A stretch of DNA of 64,000 bases, taken from Actinomycetota bacterium. GTDB lineage: Bacteria; Actinomycetota; Acidimicrobiia; Acidimicrobiales; RAAP-2. A program made the translations under genes and the position numbers. A model generated the notes under the pieces. It saw nothing but the letters and a program-made list of their open reading frames with translations, was not told the origin of the DNA and did no database searches. The stretch spans positions 1 to 64,000 of the forward strand of contig JAJPJV010000052.1 in assembly GCA_021324045.1 (NCBI GenBank), read 5' to 3'. Shown one piece after another: positions 25,192 through 34,528 of this stretch; position 1 is the stretch's first letter; every line of letters begins with the position of its first letter.

Positions 25192-26649
25192 GTGGCCACC
25201 ACCCGGCTGGGGTCGCTTCCATGGTATCGGCGCGTTCCCCCTTACCAGTGGGGACCGAAGGTCCGCCGCCGCACCGAGCTCGGGCTCCTGTTGCTCGGTG
25301 ACGCCATCGTCGTCGCCTTGTACGTCCTCGCCTCGCTCGCTGAGCGCTCCCGGATCCCCCCCCACATCGGTTGGTTCTTCGCCATCCTTCTCGCCCTCAC
25401 CATCGTCCCCCACCTGGCGAACCGGTGGCTGGCACCCGAGGCGAACCCGATCATCCTTCCGATCGTCGCAGTGCTCAACGGCATCGGTTACGTCGTCATC
25501 GCGCGCTGGGACCCCGCCGACGCCAAAGCCCAAGCCGGCTGGACCGCCATCGGCGTCGTCCTCTACGTGACGACCCTGCTCGTTGTCCGGCGACCGCGGG
25601 ACCTGGACCGCTACCGATACCTCCTGCTCCTTCTCGCCGGCCTGCTCATCCTGTCTCCCCTCTTCCCCGGGATCGGCGAGTCGGTCGGGGGCGCTCGCCT
25701 CTGGGTGCACCTGGGGTCCTTGAGCTTCCAGCCGATCGAGCTCGCCAAGATCCTGCTGTGCATCTTCTTCGCGTCCTATTTCGCCGAGAACAAAGAGCTC
25801 CTCTCGATCCCGACCGCGCGGGTGGGTAACCGACTGGTGGTCGATTTCCGCCCGCTCATCCCCATCGTCATCCTCTGCGGCCTCGCCTTGGGCGCCATCG
25901 GGCTCGAAGGTGACATCGCGTTCGCCGTCATCATCTTCGTGCTCTTCGTCGCGATGCTCTGGACCGCCACTGGCCGGCTCGGGTATCTGTTGCTGGGCTT
26001 AGCGCTCTTCGCGGCAGCGGCACTACTTGCCTCGCACCTCTTCACCCAGGTCCACGTCCGCGTCGCCGACTGGCTCGACCCCTGGAGATGGACGAGTTCG
26101 AGCCCCCAATGTGCCACCCCGACCCAGCTCGCCCGTCACCCCCTCTGTGGGACCGGCGACCAGCTGGTCCAAGGTTGGTTTGCCATGGGCAACGGAGGGA
26201 TCGGCGGCACGGGGATCGGACTTGGCGTGTGGCCCCAGTACCACGGCATCTACCTCTACAGCATCACCAGCGACATGATCTTTGCCGCGATCGGCGAGGA
26301 GCTCGGGCTCCTCGGCACGAGCGCCGTCGCCTTGGCCTTCTTGCTCATCGTCGGCGCCGGGTTGCGCATCGCGCAGACGGCCCGCTCGGACTTCTCACGG
26401 CTGCTTGCCACCGGGCTGACGGTTGTCCTGGGCTTCCAGGCGTTCTTCATCATGGCGGGGGTGACCCGTCTCCTCCCCTTCACCGGCATCACCCTGCCCT
26501 TCATGGCCTACGGGGGTTCTTCGCTCATCGCCAACTACATCCTGATCGCCATCCTCATGCGGATCTCCGAAGAGGGCGCTGCCACGCCAGCCGAGCGGCG
26601 CTCAGGGGTCAGCCAGCCGGGGGAACGAGCCTTCGTCCGTGCCATGTGA
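25192..26649 (+). CDS. SEDS-family peptidoglycan polymerase (FtsW/RodA/SpoVE), first copy
   Basis: Membrane glycosyltransferase of the SEDS family that polymerises lipid II. The 485-residue product has about 12 membrane segments, two more at the N-terminus than Escherichia coli RodA, as in actinomycete members. Family motifs are LSFQPIELAKILLCIFFA, LGAIGLEGDIAFAVIIF, QLVQGWFAMGNGGIGGTGIG, DMIFAAIGEELGLLG and the C-terminal PFTGITLPFMAYGGSSLIA. The start follows from the leaderless promoter directly before GTG 25192; a GTG 9 codons upstream would precede the promoter. A second SEDS gene lies at 27991, so division versus elongation roles cannot be assigned from this alone. Confidence 0.9.
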   Translation: MATTRLGSLPWYRRVPPYQWGPKVRRRTELGLLLLGDAIVVALYVLASLAERSRIPPHIGWFFAILLALTIVPHLANRWLAPEANPIILPIVAVLNGIGYVVIARWDPADAKAQAGWTAIGVVLYVTTLLVVRRPRDLDRYRYLLLLLAGLLILSPLFPGIGESVGGARLWVHLGSLSFQPIELAKILLCIFFASYFAENKELLSIPTARVGNRLVVDFRPLIPIVILCGLALGAIGLEGDIAFAVIIFVLFVAMLWTATGRLGYLLLGLALFAAAALLASHLFTQVHVRVADWLDPWRWTSSSPQCATPTQLARHPLCGTGDQLVQGWFAMGNGGIGGTGIGLGVWPQYHGIYLYSITSDMIFAAIGEELGLLGTSAVALAFLLIVGAGLRIAQTARSDFSRLLATGLTVVLGFQAFFIMAGVTRLLPFTGITLPFMAYGGSSLIANYILIAILMRISEEGAATPAERRSGVSQPGERAFVRAM

Positions 26650-27464
26650 TCCTTGGCTTGTGCGCGCGACCATCGCCGTAACGACCAACGCGCGGTGCCG
26701 TTCCCTCAGGCACTTCGCACACTCGGAGCATGGCCACGCCCGCTGCCCCGCAGACGGCCCTGCTTCGAGGCCCACACTGCCAGTCGTCGCCGACGACGCC
26801 AGTCATCTCGGCTGACCGTACGCGCCGCGGTTTCGGATCCGTCGAGCAGTGCTGGCGTGAGGCGCGCCGAGACCGCCCTCGCGCTCTCGGGCGCTCAGCC
26901 GTCGTCGAGGGTGTCGTCGGCAGCGACACGGTCGCCTACGCGTTGGCGAGACCCCGGTCGATGCGCGACAGCGTGCCCTTCAGCTGGCAATGGACGTTGT
27001 GAACCCGGCCACAAGCCGGGAGGAAGGCACCCGCTCGAACCAGGGTCGGGCTTGGCGCGCTGGAGCGAACCGTTACCCCTTGAGGGTCCATGCGCTCGTT
27101 CGCATTTTCGGGATCGCCGCGTCTTTGGACGCCCGCCCCCGCCAGTTTGATGCCCCGCCGGATCTGTCGGTCGGTGAGATCATGCGCTCCGTGGCAGAGA
27201 CGATGCTCGCCAGCGGCGACGCCCGGCGACCTCGAACATCAAGGCCGTGGTCTCGCGGGTACCACGCCGCGCGCCCCTGCGAGGCTCCCCGCTACGACGA
27301 CAGTGATCGGCCTCGTCAAGCCCGTCGACGAGGCGATCTTCGCCCACCTCGAGCAGGTGATGGGCGATCTCGTGCGGTGCTGGATCGCTGCCCTGCCGGA
27401 CAACCCGCGACCAGGCGCTGTCGATCAGACGCCCACGGGCGCTCCGATGAGCCGCCCCGCGAGC
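26650..27464. other. 815-base interval without a supportable gene; possible coding relics
   Basis: No open frame on either strand here shows a recognisable protein. In the right-hand half two plus-strand stretches look protein-like with G/C-rich third positions but lie in different frames. About 27123-27230 reads FDAPPDLSVGEIMRSVAETM, and about 27300-27420 reads VIGLVKPVDEAIFAHLEQVM. They could be remnants of one gene broken by a frameshift. I found no tRNA, rRNA, insertion-sequence ends or clear promoter. In a window this compact the gap is conspicuous. Confidence 0.35.
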
Positions 27465-27998
27465 TCAGCTCGCCCGGGGTGGCGAAGCGGGCTCGACGTC
27501 GCCGTCGTCGAAGAGGCGCGTGTCGACCATGATGGGCGCCGGGACTCCTTGTCGAAGGGCGAGCGTGATGCCGTCGCTCGGGCGGCACGCAACGACCTCG
27601 GTGCCACGCGGAGTGCTCACATCCAGTTCTCCCAGGTAGGTCCCCGCTCGCCGACCGATCACCCGCACGGCTGCGACACCGGCGCCCAATCGTCCGAGGA
27701 CCGCAGCGAAGAGCTCGTGCGTGAGCGGTCGCGGGGTTGGGATGCGGCGCCACGCGTGCGCGAGGGCAACCCCTTCGGAGAACCCGATGGGGATCACCAG
27801 CTCGCGCGCTGGACGCCCGGGCTCGCCTGGAGCGCCGCGCCGGGCAATGCCGGTTCCGCCCCCAACAGCCACCTCGTCGAGCAACTCCTCGCGAAGCGTC
27901 ATCGTCGGGTACTGCGAGGGCAGCTCGATGGCCACATCGACGAGATGGACCACCACGAGCGCTCTGGTCGGCACCGAGAGGACAGCCCGTTCAGCCAT
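27465..27998 (-). CDS. Bifunctional nuclease family protein (BFN/DUF151)
   Basis: A 177-residue protein with the BFN core: VIPIGFSEGVALAHAW, then TPRPLTHELFAAVLGRLGA, VRVIGRRAGTYLGELDVS, and VVACRPSDGITLALRQGVPA. This order matches the bacterial/plant BFN domain, for which RNase and DNase activity is reported in a plant member; the bacterial role is unclear. The N-terminal 50 residues are diverged. The ATG overlaps the rodA stop by 8 bases, so it is the last gene of the alaS-aroE-rodA run and is followed by the gene-poor gap. Confidence 0.82.
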   Translation of the reverse strand: MAERAVLSVPTRALVVVHLVDVAIELPSQYPTMTLREELLDEVAVGGGTGIARRGAPGEPGRPARELVIPIGFSEGVALAHAWRRIPTPRPLTHELFAAVLGRLGAGVAAVRVIGRRAGTYLGELDVSTPRGTEVVACRPSDGITLALRQGVPAPIMVDTRLFDDGDVEPASPPRAS

Positions 27999-29157
27999 AG
28001 CCGAATCGGCGAGCCGCGCGACGCCGGTAGACGCTGAGGGTCAAGCCGACGCACGCGAAGCTCGAGACGATCGCAGAGCCACCGTAGCTCACGAAGGGCA
28101 TCGGGATGCCGGTGACCGGCATGATGCCCATGGCCATGCCCGCATTCTGGAAGGTGCTGTAGGCGATGAAGGTGAACGCGCCGGTGCAGAGCAACCGCCC
28201 GAACGGATCCAGCGCGAGCTGGGCCGCTCGGAGGACCCGCCATGCGATCACCGTGAGGAGGCCGAGCACCAAGGTAGCGCCGACGAAGCCCAGCTGCTCG
28301 CCGACGGCGCTGAAGATGAAGTCCGTCTGCTGCTCGGGAACGTAGCCGAGGTTGGTGGCGGCACCGTGCCCGAGGCCGGCGCCGAAGATCCCACCCGCGC
28401 CGATGGCGATCTTGGACTCGACGACGTTGTAGATCGCCGGCGTGTTCTTGATGACGGTGGCGTTGTGGGTGTCTTGATGCAGGAAGCTCGTCAGGCGCGA
28501 GATCTGGTAGCTGTGCAGCAGCCCGGCCTTCAGCGCGATCACGAACAGCACCGCCGCCCCCACGACCAACATCACCAGGATCCGCACGGGAAGGCCCGCC
28601 ACTGCGAGCATGACGAACAGGACGATGGCCATGACGATCGCGGTCCCCAGGTCGGGCTGCTTGGCAACGAGCAGCATTGGCACCCCCGCCATGGCCAGGA
28701 GCTTGCCCACGTCTCGCCAGGTCAGGCCCTCACTGCGGCGAGAACAGTACGTCGCGACCGCGACGATGAGCCCCAGCACCGCGAACTCCGAGGGCTGGAT
28801 CTCGAAGGGTCCCAGGCTGAACCAGCGCGCCGAACCCAGCGCGCTCCGCCCGAGGTGGGGAACCAAGACGACGACGAGCGCGAACACGCTCAGTCCGTAG
28901 ATCGCCATGCCGACGAGCTCGAGACGCCGGTAGTCGATGGCAGCGAGGAGGAGCATCGTGGCGATGCCGACCACCACGAAGATGAGTTGGCGCTTGACGA
29001 AGTAGTGCGGGGAGAAGCCTTCGGCCACCAGGGTTCCCCTCGTGGCGGTGTAGACCATCACCGCACCGAGCATCGCCGCCACCAACGTGGTGAAGACGAG
29101 GACGAGATCAATGCCGGCGAGGCGCCGAGCGCTGACGACGGGCTCTCTCAGGGTCAC
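27991..29157 (-). CDS. rodA: Rod shape-determining SEDS protein RodA
   Basis: SEDS lipid II polymerase, 388 residues with ten membrane segments. Motifs are PSEFAVLGLIVAVATY, AKQPDLGTAIVMAIVLFVML, GHGAATNLGYVPEQQTDFIF, AVGEQLGFVGA and MPVTGIPMPFVSYGGSAIVS. Its length and the absence of the extra N-terminal helices match classic RodA better than the copy at 25192. The GTG at 29157 (or 29160) is chosen because earlier codons would overlap the aroE end and lack similarity. The start is 25 bases after aroE. Confidence 0.92.
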   Translation of the reverse strand: MTLREPVVSARRLAGIDLVLVFTTLVAAMLGAVMVYTATRGTLVAEGFSPHYFVKRQLIFVVVGIATMLLLAAIDYRRLELVGMAIYGLSVFALVVVLVPHLGRSALGSARWFSLGPFEIQPSEFAVLGLIVAVATYCSRRSEGLTWRDVGKLLAMAGVPMLLVAKQPDLGTAIVMAIVLFVMLAVAGLPVRILVMLVVGAAVLFVIALKAGLLHSYQISRLTSFLHQDTHNATVIKNTPAIYNVVESKIAIGAGGIFGAGLGHGAATNLGYVPEQQTDFIFSAVGEQLGFVGATLVLGLLTVIAWRVLRAAQLALDPFGRLLCTGAFTFIAYSTFQNAGMAMGIMPVTGIPMPFVSYGGSAIVSSFACVGLTLSVYRRRAARRFGYG

Positions 29158-29182
29158 CACGGCAGCTGCACCGCCGAAAACA

Positions 29183-30139
29183 CTATCGACCCGACGTCCC
29201 TCGCCAGGATGCAGGCTTGCCCCCTCCGGCACGCGTCGGGGCATGGGTATCAGGTGCTGAGGGTGCCGACGCGCCCCCCTCGTGCGCACCCGGGGTGGTT
29301 GCCTCGCGGGCGGCAGCCCACATCGCCTCAAGGGGTGCCTCGACTCCGATCCAGCGTTCGAGCTGGCCGGCTGCCTGATGGACGAGCATGCCCAGGCCCC
29401 CGAGGGTGGTTGCGCCTGCTGCCGCCGCCTCCGACAGCCACCGCGTCGGATACGGGTCGTAGATCAGGTCCACGGCAATCTGGCCCTGCATGAGGCGATC
29501 CCCCGGCACCGGCAGCTCGGCATCTTCGGCCGGGGTACCGTGCATACCCACCGGCGTTGCCTGGACGATCAGCTCCATGCTCGTGGCCATCGGCCCGACC
29601 TCCTCGGGGGTCGCCACCCGCCCCCGCTCCCCGGCCAGCCCGGCCGCCGCCTGTGCCTGCGCCTGCCGGCGGGCCCACACGGCTACCTCAGCGGCGCCGG
29701 CCTCAGCCAGCGCGAGCACGACGGCACGAGCGGCTCCCCCGGCACCGAGCACGAGGCACCTGCGGGCCGCCGGGTCGAAGCCGGCGCCTCGACGGAGCGC
29801 CGCCAGGAAGCCCTCCCCGTCGGTGTTGTGCCCGACGAGCAGCGCTCCGTCACGGACCACGCAGTTCACCGCGCCGAGGCGGCGAGCCACCGGCGAGCAG
29901 CGGTCGACCAAACGGGCCGTCTGGGACTTGTGCGGCATCGTCACCGACAGCCCCCGGATCCCCAGGGCACGAACGCCCGCGAGCGCAGCACCCGCCGAGC
30001 CGGCAGGGACCCGGAACGCGACCGACACCCAGTCCAGGCCGAGAGCCGAGAAGGCCGCGTTGTGGAGCAACGGGGAGAGGGAGTGGGCGATCGGGTCGCC
30101 CATGACCCCCACCACGGTCGTGGTGGCGGTGGGGGTCAT
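29183..30139 (-). CDS. aroE: Shikimate dehydrogenase
   Basis: NADPH-dependent reduction of 3-dehydroshikimate. The 318-residue product has GVMGDPIAHSLSPLLHN, the catalytic Lys in SVTMPHKSQTARLVD, LVGHNTDGEGFLAAL with the catalytic Asp, the nucleotide loop LVLGAGGAARAVVLAL, VQATPVGMHG, DLIYDPYPTRWL and GLGMLVHQAAGQLERW. The ATG overlaps the mltG stop (ATGA). A disordered tail of about 40 residues (Pro/Ala/Thr) follows the domain. The alaS-ruvX-mltG-aroE order is shared with Mycobacterium. Confidence 0.95.
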   Translation of the reverse strand: MTPTATTTVVGVMGDPIAHSLSPLLHNAAFSALGLDWVSVAFRVPAGSAGAALAGVRALGIRGLSVTMPHKSQTARLVDRCSPVARRLGAVNCVVRDGALLVGHNTDGEGFLAALRRGAGFDPAARRCLVLGAGGAARAVVLALAEAGAAEVAVWARRQAQAQAAAGLAGERGRVATPEEVGPMATSMELIVQATPVGMHGTPAEDAELPVPGDRLMQGQIAVDLIYDPYPTRWLSEAAAAGATTLGGLGMLVHQAAGQLERWIGVEAPLEAMWAAAREATTPGAHEGGASAPSAPDTHAPTRAGGGKPASWRGTSGR

Positions 30140-31245
30140 GGGAGTCCGCGACTGGCCGCGAGGGCCTCGGCCGCCAGTTGCTGCGCGTAGGTATCCGAGA
30201 ACTGCTCGGTCCCGTCCTTGCTCACCAAGGTGAAGTACAGCCACGAACCCGGTGCGGGGTGAAGGGCTGCGACCAGGGCGGCCTTCGACGGCACACAGAT
30301 CGGCGTCGGCGGCAGGCCGGTGTGCAAATAGGTGTTGTACGGCGTGTTCACCTGCTCCTCCGCAGGCGATACTGGGCCGCCGTCTTGCCCTAGGGAGTAC
30401 AGCACCGTTGAGTCCATCTGCAGCGGCATGCCCCGTGCGAGCCGGTTGTAGATGACGCGGGCGACCTTGCTCATGTTGTCGGCGATGTACCCCTCCTTTT
30501 GGACGATCGATGCCACGGTCACGACCTGGTACGGGGTAAGCCCGAGCGCTGCAGCGCCTGCCTGCAGGTCGACGGCAGCAGCGAGCCGATCGAAGCGCTG
30601 CAACATCCTGGCGACCAGTGCCCGGTCACTCTCATCGGGCAGCAGCTGGTAAGTCCCCGGAGCTACGAATCCTTCGAGCTCGCCGGATCCCTGTGGGATC
30701 CAGGGCGATTGCTTCGCCGCGGCCGCTGCCGCGAGGGCGAAGGCCTGGGGGTTACGCCGCGGGAGGGCGCCGATCTGGCGGGCAAGCTCTGCGACGGTCA
30801 ACCCGGGGACGACCTTGACGTCGAAGACATCCGGTGGCTGTGCCAGGACCGCCTTCACCGCAGAGAACGGCTGGTTCTGGTGGAACAGGTAGCCACCGGG
30901 TTGGGGGGTCGGCGTGCCGTGCAGGAGGAGCCACAGGCGAAATACCAGCCCGTTGCCGATGATCCCTTTGTCCTCGAGCTGGCCGATCACCGCGTCCGTG
31001 GGTTCGCCGGGGCTGACGTTGACCACGACCGCGCGTCCGGTCGGCCCAAACGGATGTGCCTCAACCTCGTAGAAGGCAACGAAGCCAGCGAGCACGACCG
31101 CCAGGGCGACCGCCCCGCTCCACGCGGCGCGCCAGCGCCAGCGGTTGGGTCGCCGTCGTGCTCGCCGGCGAGCAAGCGCGCGGGGTTCGTCGGCTGCCCG
31201 CCCGCTCGTCGAATCGGCACCGAGGCTCGTCAGCGGCGCGGTCAC
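30136..31245 (-). CDS. mltG: Endolytic murein transglycosylase (YceG/MltG)
   Basis: Membrane-anchored lytic transglycosylase that cuts nascent glycan strands. The 369-residue product has a short basic cytoplasmic segment and one TM (AAWSGAVALAVVLAGFVAFY, about residues 43-62). A LysM-like region follows, then the YceG catalytic domain with the Glu in VASIVQKEGYIADNMSKVA and VIYNRLARGMPLQMDSTVLY. The C-terminus has NTPYNTYLHTGLPPTPICVP. The GTG overlaps the ruvX stop by 4 bases. Confidence 0.94.
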   Translation of the reverse strand: MTAPLTSLGADSTSGRAADEPRALARRRARRRPNRWRWRAAWSGAVALAVVLAGFVAFYEVEAHPFGPTGRAVVVNVSPGEPTDAVIGQLEDKGIIGNGLVFRLWLLLHGTPTPQPGGYLFHQNQPFSAVKAVLAQPPDVFDVKVVPGLTVAELARQIGALPRRNPQAFALAAAAAAKQSPWIPQGSGELEGFVAPGTYQLLPDESDRALVARMLQRFDRLAAAVDLQAGAAALGLTPYQVVTVASIVQKEGYIADNMSKVARVIYNRLARGMPLQMDSTVLYSLGQDGGPVSPAEEQVNTPYNTYLHTGLPPTPICVPSKAALVAALHPAPGSWLYFTLVSKDGTEQFSDTYAQQLAAEALAASRGLP

Positions 31246-31778
31246 GCGAGCGCCTCACGGTCCAGCCAGCTCTGGAGCAGCACGGTCGCCGCGGCAGCGT
31301 CCACCGGAACCCGACGACCCTGCCGGGGCGAGCTTCCGGCCTCCCGCAACGCCGCTTCGGCACTGCGGGTCGTGAAACGCTCGTCGAAGAGCTCGACGCT
31401 GATGCCGTTTGGGCGCAGGGCGGCATCGAGTCGCTCGGCCTCGGCTGCCGCCCGACGAGCCTCAGGCCCCCGCCGGCCCGACAACGACAGCGGCAACCCA
31501 ACGACCACTGCGCTCGCTCGCAACTCGACGACGAGGCCTGCCATGGCCCTGAGGTCTGCGTCCACATCGCCGGAGCGCTCGAGGACCCCGTAGGGGAAGG
31601 CCAGGCGGCGCGCCGAGTCGCAGCGCGCGACACCGATCCGTCGTGCCCCCAGGTCGAGCGCGACCACCGCACCGGCTGCGCCGTGCCCATCTGCTCGGTC
31701 CTGCCCTGAAGGCACCGTCGGCTGCACCAGCGCCGTTGCCGGGCGCGACCGCTTGCGAGGCAGCGCCCGGGCGTTCAT
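31242..31778 (-). CDS. ruvX: YqgF/RuvX-family RNase H-fold resolvase
   Basis: Putative Holliday-junction resolvase or pre-16S rRNA nuclease. The 178-residue product starts its fold at VALDLGARRIGVARCD, with the first catalytic Asp, then VVGLPLSLSGRRGPEAR, VELFDERFTTRSAE and the late VDAAAATVLLQSWLD. The first 37 residues are low complexity and beyond the family norm of about 140. The start overlaps the alaS stop (ATGA) and the stop overlaps mltG, so translation of all four genes is likely coupled. Confidence 0.92.
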   Translation of the reverse strand: MNARALPRKRSRPATALVQPTVPSGQDRADGHGAAGAVVALDLGARRIGVARCDSARRLAFPYGVLERSGDVDADLRAMAGLVVELRASAVVVGLPLSLSGRRGPEARRAAAEAERLDAALRPNGISVELFDERFTTRSAEAALREAGSSPRQGRRVPVDAAAATVLLQSWLDREALA

Positions 31779-34372
31779 GGTGCCTCGAGGAGGACGCGAC
31801 GGGCCACCTCCAGGGCGGCGTCGAGTCGTGAGGGATCCTTTCCCCCGGCGACCGCCACCTCGGCCGAGCCGCCACCTCGTCCGCCGACCACCTCGGCGAC
31901 CTGGCGGACGAGGGACCCGGCGTCAGGATCTCCGCCGGTGGCGGCCGCGATTGCGACCTTCGAGCCATCGCTCGCGCCGGCGATCACCACGGCCCGGATT
32001 CCCTCCCGGCCGCGCACGGCTTGAGCGAGTGCCCGAAGCTCCTCGGGGTTCCGCCCGTCACGTCGCGCGACGACGACCTGTCGGTCGGCGCCGCGCGCGA
32101 GCTCGACGGCCTCGGACTGCAGGGTCGCTTCGCGGAGTACACGAATCGTGCGCTCCGTCGCCCGTTGACGCTCGAGCAATCGATCGAGGGCCTCGAGCAC
32201 GCCATCGGGCTCCGTCCGCAGCACGCCGGCGATCTGGTTCATCGTCGCGTCACGCTGGATGCTGCGCTCGAGGGATGCCGCACCGGTGACCGCCTCGATC
32301 CGGCGAGTGTTCGCACCGATCGACCCCTCCGACACGATGGCGATCGGACCGATCTCCCCCAGCGCATGGACGTGGGTCCCCCCGCAAAGCTCGAGGGAGT
32401 GCTGCCCTGCCCGCACCACGCGCACCGTGGTGCCGTATCGCTCGCCGAAGAACGCGATCGCGCCCATGGCCTGGGCTTCCACGAGGCTCGTCTCCGTCGT
32501 GACCACGGGCTCGTCGCTCAAGACATCGGCATTGGCCATTCGGACCACCGATGCGAGCTCCTCCGGAGCAGGGGCGCCGTGATGGCTGAAGTCGAAGCGC
32601 AGCCGGTCGGGCGCGACAAGCGACCCCTGCTGACGGACGTGGTCGCCGAGGACCGTGCGCAGCGCTGCATGGAGCAGATGCGTGCCGGTATGACTTCGCC
32701 GCAGGGCCTCCCGCCGACCCGCATCGATCGTCGCCACCGCATCTTGGCCCGGGAAGATCTCGCCCTCGACGATGCGGGCGCGGTGCGCGATCAATCCGGG
32801 GAGCGGGGCAACGGTGTCGTAGACCTCCGCCCGACCGGTCTCGGTGACGATGGACCCAGTGTCGCCAAGCTGGCCACCGCCCTCCGCGTAGAACGGCGTC
32901 CGGTCGAGGAAGATCTCGGCCGTCCCGGGCTCGGTCCCGGCGAACGTGGCGACCACACGAGCCGCGATGGTGTACGCGTCCGCGGTCCAGCCTACAAACG
33001 GTGTCGGGCCGTTCGCATCGAGCAGCTTCTGGTAGCCCAGCTCGTCGGCGAGCACCGGGGCGCGCGCTGCGCGCCGGGCGCGTTCGCGCTGTTCGTCCAT
33101 CGCGCGCTCGAAGCCCTCCCGATCGACCAAGAGCCCCTCTTCGCGCGCGAGCTCCTCCGTCAGCTCAATGGGGAAGCCGTGGGTGTCATGCAGGCGGAAA
33201 GCGACCTCCCCGGGGACCACGGCGCCATCGTGGCCACCGGACGACGCGCTCTTGGCCTTTGCCGCCTCGAAGGCCTCGCTGAGGACGGAAAGACCAGCCC
33301 GCAGCGTGCGATCGAACCCGGACTCCTCCGCCTCAAGCACGGACTGGACGAAGTCGAGGTCCTCTCGCACCTTCGGATAGGCCTCGCCCATCGCCGCCAC
33401 CGTCGCTTCGGCGAGCGCCGGGGTCACCAGCGTTTCCACGCCCACGCGCCGCGCTGCGAGCACTGCCTTGCGGACCAGACGGCGCAGCACATACCCCCGC
33501 CCCTCGTTGGACGGAAGGACGCCATCGGAGATCAACATCGTCATCGCCCGCCCATGGTCCGCCATGACGCGCAGCGCGACGTCGGTTTTGCGGTCGCTAC
33601 CCAATCGCTTCCCGCTGAGGCGCATCGCGGCCTCGATCATCGGCGCGAACAAGTCAGTCGAAAAGATCGACGTCTTGTCCTGGAGGACGAGCAGGATCCG
33701 CTCGAGGCCGGCGCCCGTATCGATGTTCTTCTTCGGGAGCTCGACGAGCGATCCGTCGGCCGTCCGGTTGTACTGCATGAACACCGAGGTCCAGATCTCC
33801 AGGTAGCGATCGGGATCCCCGGCGGCAGGGCCCCCGCCTGCATCGGCCGAGGGAGCGAGGTCCGCGTAGATCTCCGAGCAGGGCCCGCACGGGCCCGTCT
33901 CCCCCATCTGCCAGAAGTTGTCGGCACCCATGCGCTGGAGCCGGCCCACGGGGAAACCCACGGCATCGGTCCAGATCTCGGCAGCCTCGTCATCGCTCTC
34001 GTGCACGGTGACCCACAGCCGATCGGGGTCCACCCCGAGCACGCCGGTCACGAACTCCCAGGCGAAGGGGATGGCCTCCGCCTTGAAGTAGTCACCGAAG
34101 CTGAAGTGACCGAGCATCTCGAAGAACGTGCAGTGCCGGTTCGTCGCCCCGATCACCTCGATATCGACGGTCCGGAAGCACTTCTGGACCGAGGTGGCCC
34201 GCGGCCAAGGTGGCGAGTCCTCGCCGACGAAATAGCGCTTGAAGGGCACCATGCCGGCAATGGTGAACAGGAGGCTCGGGTCATTGGGCACGAGGCTCGC
34301 CGAGGGAACCGCAACATGGCCTCGTTCGAGGAAGAACTCGACGAAGGTCGATCGGAGCTGGTTGGCGTTCAT
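31775..34372 (-). CDS. alaS: Alanyl-tRNA synthetase
   Basis: Charges tRNA-Ala, 865 residues. The N-terminal class II core has LRSTFVEFFLERGH, SLLFTIAGMVPFK, CFRTVDIEVIGATNRHCTFF and FSFGDYFKAEAIPFAWEF. The editing domain has the zinc/catalytic HxxxH in RRSHTGTHLLHAALR and CGGTHVHALGEIG. The C-Ala domain closes with GGRGGGSAEVAVAGG. The ATG at 34372 is the start of the conserved N-terminus; the open frame upstream has no similarity. The 156 bases to the rarA stop hold no gene. Confidence 0.97.
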   Translation of the reverse strand: MNANQLRSTFVEFFLERGHVAVPSASLVPNDPSLLFTIAGMVPFKRYFVGEDSPPWPRATSVQKCFRTVDIEVIGATNRHCTFFEMLGHFSFGDYFKAEAIPFAWEFVTGVLGVDPDRLWVTVHESDDEAAEIWTDAVGFPVGRLQRMGADNFWQMGETGPCGPCSEIYADLAPSADAGGGPAAGDPDRYLEIWTSVFMQYNRTADGSLVELPKKNIDTGAGLERILLVLQDKTSIFSTDLFAPMIEAAMRLSGKRLGSDRKTDVALRVMADHGRAMTMLISDGVLPSNEGRGYVLRRLVRKAVLAARRVGVETLVTPALAEATVAAMGEAYPKVREDLDFVQSVLEAEESGFDRTLRAGLSVLSEAFEAAKAKSASSGGHDGAVVPGEVAFRLHDTHGFPIELTEELAREEGLLVDREGFERAMDEQRERARRAARAPVLADELGYQKLLDANGPTPFVGWTADAYTIAARVVATFAGTEPGTAEIFLDRTPFYAEGGGQLGDTGSIVTETGRAEVYDTVAPLPGLIAHRARIVEGEIFPGQDAVATIDAGRREALRRSHTGTHLLHAALRTVLGDHVRQQGSLVAPDRLRFDFSHHGAPAPEELASVVRMANADVLSDEPVVTTETSLVEAQAMGAIAFFGERYGTTVRVVRAGQHSLELCGGTHVHALGEIGPIAIVSEGSIGANTRRIEAVTGAASLERSIQRDATMNQIAGVLRTEPDGVLEALDRLLERQRATERTIRVLREATLQSEAVELARGADRQVVVARRDGRNPEELRALAQAVRGREGIRAVVIAGASDGSKVAIAAATGGDPDAGSLVRQVAEVVGGRGGGSAEVAVAGGKDPSRLDAALEVARRVLLEAP

Positions 34373-34528
34373 CTGCGGTGCTTGGGATTTTCTCCACGTC
34401 CTCGGGGGACACGAGGGGTCATCTTCGTCTCCTGTGCATCGCTGCGGGCTCGCGGTTCCTCCAAGTGCCGCGGGCACCGGCTGCGATTGCCAGCGCCCGG
34501 ACCGCAAGGAGCCTATGGGCCCGTCGCA

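Noticed and set aside
27020-27050. tRNA-like T-arm (GGTTCGAGC on the minus strand)
   Set aside because: The flanking five bases cannot pair and no acceptor or anticodon stem is found around it.
27721-29493. Plus-strand open frame of 590 codons antisense to rodA and the BFN gene
   Set aside because: The product is extremely rich in Asp/Glu/His/Gln, the complement of hydrophobic codons of a membrane protein, and is not a real gene.
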